Shown: positions 62,245-64,000 of the stretch, piece after piece | Position numbering within the stretch: position 1 is the first letter of the stretch | Layout of the letters: each line of letters begins with the position of its first letter | From: Wolbachia endosymbiont of Spodoptera picta | Lineage (GTDB): Bacteria; Pseudomonadota; Alphaproteobacteria; Rickettsiales; Anaplasmataceae | Reading direction: 5' to 3' | DNA: 64,000 nt | Assembly: GCF_018141665.1 (NCBI RefSeq) | Contig: NZ_CP067976.1 | Location: 124,001 to 188,000, forward strand | Translations under genes and position numbers: made by a program | The notes under the pieces: model-generated | Databases searched by the model: none | What the model saw: the letters and a program-made list of their open reading frames with translations, nothing else | What the model was told of the DNA's origin: nothing

Positions 62245-62982
62245 TTAGTTTAGCTGTAGAGTAAAAGGAAGCTCACTAAAAAATTTTGCTAACGTATCAT
62301 CTTTAGGTCTGTGGTATATGTAGCTAGGAACTCCTGATTGAATAATTTTACCATTTTTCATCACGTAAATAAAATCTGCAACTTTCAACGCTTCTTGCGG
62401 ATCATGAGTTACCATGAGTACAGGAATATTTTTTCTTCTAAAAAGTGACAATATATGGTGCCTTATTCGATATTTGAGCAGTATATCTAAATTAGAAAAT
62501 GGTTCATCGAGCAAAACAACATCAGGATTTTGCGCCATTACTCTTGCTATTGCAACTAATTGTTGCTGTCCTCCTGATAAAGCATGAGGGTACATGTTTT
62601 CATATTTTTCTATATTAAATAGCTTTAAGATTTCCAATGCAGTAAGGTATTTTTCTTTCTTAGAAGTACTGCAAATAGCAAAAGTTATATTTTCTATTAC
62701 TGTTTTATGAGGAAATAATGCAGAATGCTGAAAAATCAATCCGATATTTCTACGCTCTATAGCAATTGACACTTTGTTACTTGCAACTAATTTATCATTT
62801 ATAACAATGGTTCCAGATTTTGGATTTTCTATTCCTGCGATTAATTTTAGAATTGTTGACTTGCCACAGCCAGAATGACCTAGTAAACAGGCAACACTTC
62901 CTTTCTTCACTTGAATGTTGATGTTGCTTAAAGCAAAGCCATCTTGATTACTATAAAAGTAACTAATATTGTTAACTAGCAT
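62245..62982 (-). CDS. ABC transporter ATP-binding protein, iron-type
   Basis: The 245-residue ATPase has Walker A LGHSGCGKSTI (34-44), Q-loop LIFQHSALFPHKTV, signature ALSGGQQQLVAIARV, Walker B VVLLDEPFSNLD and the H-loop VTHDPQEA. The C-terminal SGVPSYIYHRPKDDTLAKFF is of the type seen in FbpC/AfuC ferric-iron transporters and short relatives. It lacks the long C-terminal regulatory domain of PotA and MalK. No permease or binding protein is adjacent, as is common in Wolbachia. Confidence 0.9.
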   Translation of the reverse strand: MLVNNISYFYSNQDGFALSNINIQVKKGSVACLLGHSGCGKSTILKLIAGIENPKSGTIVINDKLVASNKVSIAIERRNIGLIFQHSALFPHKTVIENITFAICSTSKKEKYLTALEILKLFNIEKYENMYPHALSGGQQQLVAIARVMAQNPDVVLLDEPFSNLDILLKYRIRHHILSLFRRKNIPVLMVTHDPQEALKVADFIYVMKNGKIIQSGVPSYIYHRPKDDTLAKFFSELPFTLQLN

Positions 62983-63101
62983 TAATCTTTCAATTGGAAT
63001 CGTATTATTAAATATAACAGTATTACATTCAAGAAATACAGAAATATTTTTTATTATTGTGAATTAATTGTACAGGGTACCTAGAAAAATGCGAGACTTT
63101 T

Positions 63102-63110
63102 TGCTATAAT
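63102..63110 (+). promoter_or_regulatory. Extended -10 promoter for tRNA-Arg
   Basis: TGCTATAAT (63102-63110) is an extended -10 element with a perfect TATAAT, ending 23 bases before the tRNA. No good -35 box lies at the usual distance. Extended -10 promoters can work without one. Confidence 0.55.
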
Positions 63111-63133
63111 TTTGCATAAATAGCAGAAGACAT

Positions 63134-63207
63134 GGGACTATAGCTCAGTAGGATAGAGCGTTGGATTCCTAATCCGAAGGCCGTGCGTTCGAATCGCACT
63201 AGTCCCA
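63134..63207 (+). tRNA. tRNA-Arg (anticodon CCT)
   Basis: The 74-base gene folds as a complete cloverleaf. The acceptor stem GGGACTA pairs with TAGTCCC (63200-63206), and the D arm is GCTC...GAGC. The anticodon stem TTGGA/TCCGA encloses the loop TTCCTAA with CCT at positions 34-36. The T arm is GTGCG-TTCGAAT-CGCAC. The discriminator base is A, and CCA is not encoded. Confidence 0.95.
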
Positions 63208-63284
63208 CTTAATCTTAATAAAGTAGAAGAAACTAACACAGGTTTACAACACCGTTCTAGGAGTTAGAGTCCCAGTTTCTCAAC

Positions 63285-64000
63285 TTACAGCGTTTGCATG
63301 CTTGGGTTTATATGCTCAACCTTATTTTCTTCCATTGCTCTATAACTTGGCAGTGTAGAATTTTTTACATGTAATCCAGTTACTATTACAACTAAAATAG
63401 CTAGGACACTGCAAACTAATGCACCAGCTAAAGATGGAACCATCACAGCAGCAGCAACAAACAATCCTGCAATAACAACTCCAACAACATCACTCCTTAA
63501 TGAGGCGTAAAAACTCTCCTTACTTTTTTTGTATTTAGTTTCTTTTTCATGTGGTGGAGAAAATTGAGCCTCTACAAAGCCGTTAGCTTTCTTATCATTA
63601 TTTGGTGTGACAGTTGGGCCAGTCCTTGTTGATACAGGTGCTTCATTTTTGTTATTATTACCATTAGTACTAACAGGGAGCACTGTTGCTACAGGTCTAC
63701 TAATAACATTTCTATTACTATTGGATACACTATTTGTTTCTATGTGGAATGTTTCTTGTTCCTTATTTGTTGCTGATCCATGCGGCACAATTATTTCTCG
63801 ATCATTTTGTATCAGTGCTGTTGCTGCCACAGAATTCTTTTTTGAAGAAGCAGTGCAGAATGCATCATCCTTTAACTGTTGATATAATCTGTACAATTCA
63901 CTTTCAGGATCTAGTTTTGATTGCTCTGCATTAACACTTTGCAGTAACGTGCTCAGAATCTCAGCATTGTCATCATCAGTGTAAGAGAAAACAAAGCATA
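63285..64000 (-). CDS. Hypothetical membrane protein, 5' end outside the window
   Basis: The frame is open to the window edge; upstream of a TTG at 63896 it continues with NAEILSTLLQSVNAEQSK, so the start is not seen. The visible 238 residues include a polar, Ser/Thr/Asn-rich linker. Near the end are two TM helices (SDVVGVVIAGLFVAAAVMV and LAGALVCSVLAILVVIVTGL) and a short polar tail (ENKVEHINPSMQTL). No family is recognised. Disordered region plus C-terminal TM pair is a layout seen repeatedly in this window. Confidence 0.75.
   Translation of the reverse strand, partial: CFVFSYTDDDNAEILSTLLQSVNAEQSKLDPESELYRLYQQLKDDAFCTASSKKNSVAATALIQNDREIIVPHGSATNKEQETFHIETNSVSNSNRNVISRPVATVLPVSTNGNNNKNEAPVSTRTGPTVTPNNDKKANGFVEAQFSPPHEKETKYKKSKESFYASLRSDVVGVVIAGLFVAAAVMVPSLAGALVCSVLAILVVIVTGLHVKNSTLPSYRAMEENKVEHINPSMQTL

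Overview
The window is from a Wolbachia-type endosymbiont (Alphaproteobacteria, Rickettsiales, Anaplasmataceae). The basis is the strongly AT-rich sequence, the gene content (Rickettsiales-type ValRS, short ProRS, scattered gene-transfer-agent-like genes, ankyrin-repeat proteins, coiled-coil proteins with eukaryote-like features), the dispersed housekeeping operons and the many short palindromic repeats built around CCAGTGTCAAGCACTGG and CCAGCGTCACGCGCTGG. The strain and supergroup cannot be fixed from the sequence alone.

Layout. 0-10 kb: the end of an ankyrin-repeat gene, then on the minus strand ubiA, rbfA, infB and nusA (a translation/transcription operon) and an RND efflux pump. 10-18 kb: a Wolbachia-type membrane protein, a half-length glutamine-synthetase-like gene, dnaA, secF, a retropepsin-like protease, then yidC-ribH-nusB. 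17.5-22.5 kb: a repeat-rich stretch with a small membrane gene carrying an early stop, dut, and a block resembling gene-transfer-agent (GTA) head-tail and tail genes, interrupted by a TA-flanked MITE. 22.5-34.5 kb: acpS-proS, a frameshifted proline-rich gene with a WH2-connector-acidic module resembling eukaryotic Arp2/3 activators, dxr, a second ankyrin gene, dapB-pstB, a gene with a poly(A) frameshift, an HK97-type capsid gene and pyrF. 34.5-46.3 kb: two long coiled-coil proteins, valS with a palindromic repeat inserted in frame, a stand-alone heme-copper-oxidase-like gene, a BamB-like propeller, lpdA and a Xer recombinase. 46.4-64 kb: an IS3 remnant, gatB, pdhA, hemJ, an HlyD-type adaptor, the coxB-coxA-ctaB-(coxF-like) operon, rnhA, an AsmA-like giant, a DedA-like protein, cysS, two exoD paralogues, tatA, an iron-type ABC ATPase, tRNA-Arg(CCT) and a truncated membrane-protein gene.

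How the genes fit together. The conserved genes cover aerobic energy metabolism (coxB/A, ctaB, hemJ, lpdA, pdhA, ubiA), envelope biogenesis and export (secF, yidC, tatA, BamB-like, AsmA-like), tRNA charging (valS, proS, cysS, gatB, tRNA-Arg), isoprenoid and lysine/cell-wall precursor synthesis (dxr, dapB), riboflavin (ribH), pyrimidine (pyrF, dut) and replication/dimer resolution (dnaA, xer). The accessory genes look host-directed or phage-derived.

The strongest observations are the VCA-like actin-nucleator module, the dispersed GTA-like genes, an in-frame repeat inside an essential synthetase, MITEs that donate stop codons to both flanking genes, and two genes whose reading frames break within a few codons of a good ribosome binding site. 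All function calls come from reading the sequence; no database search was run.
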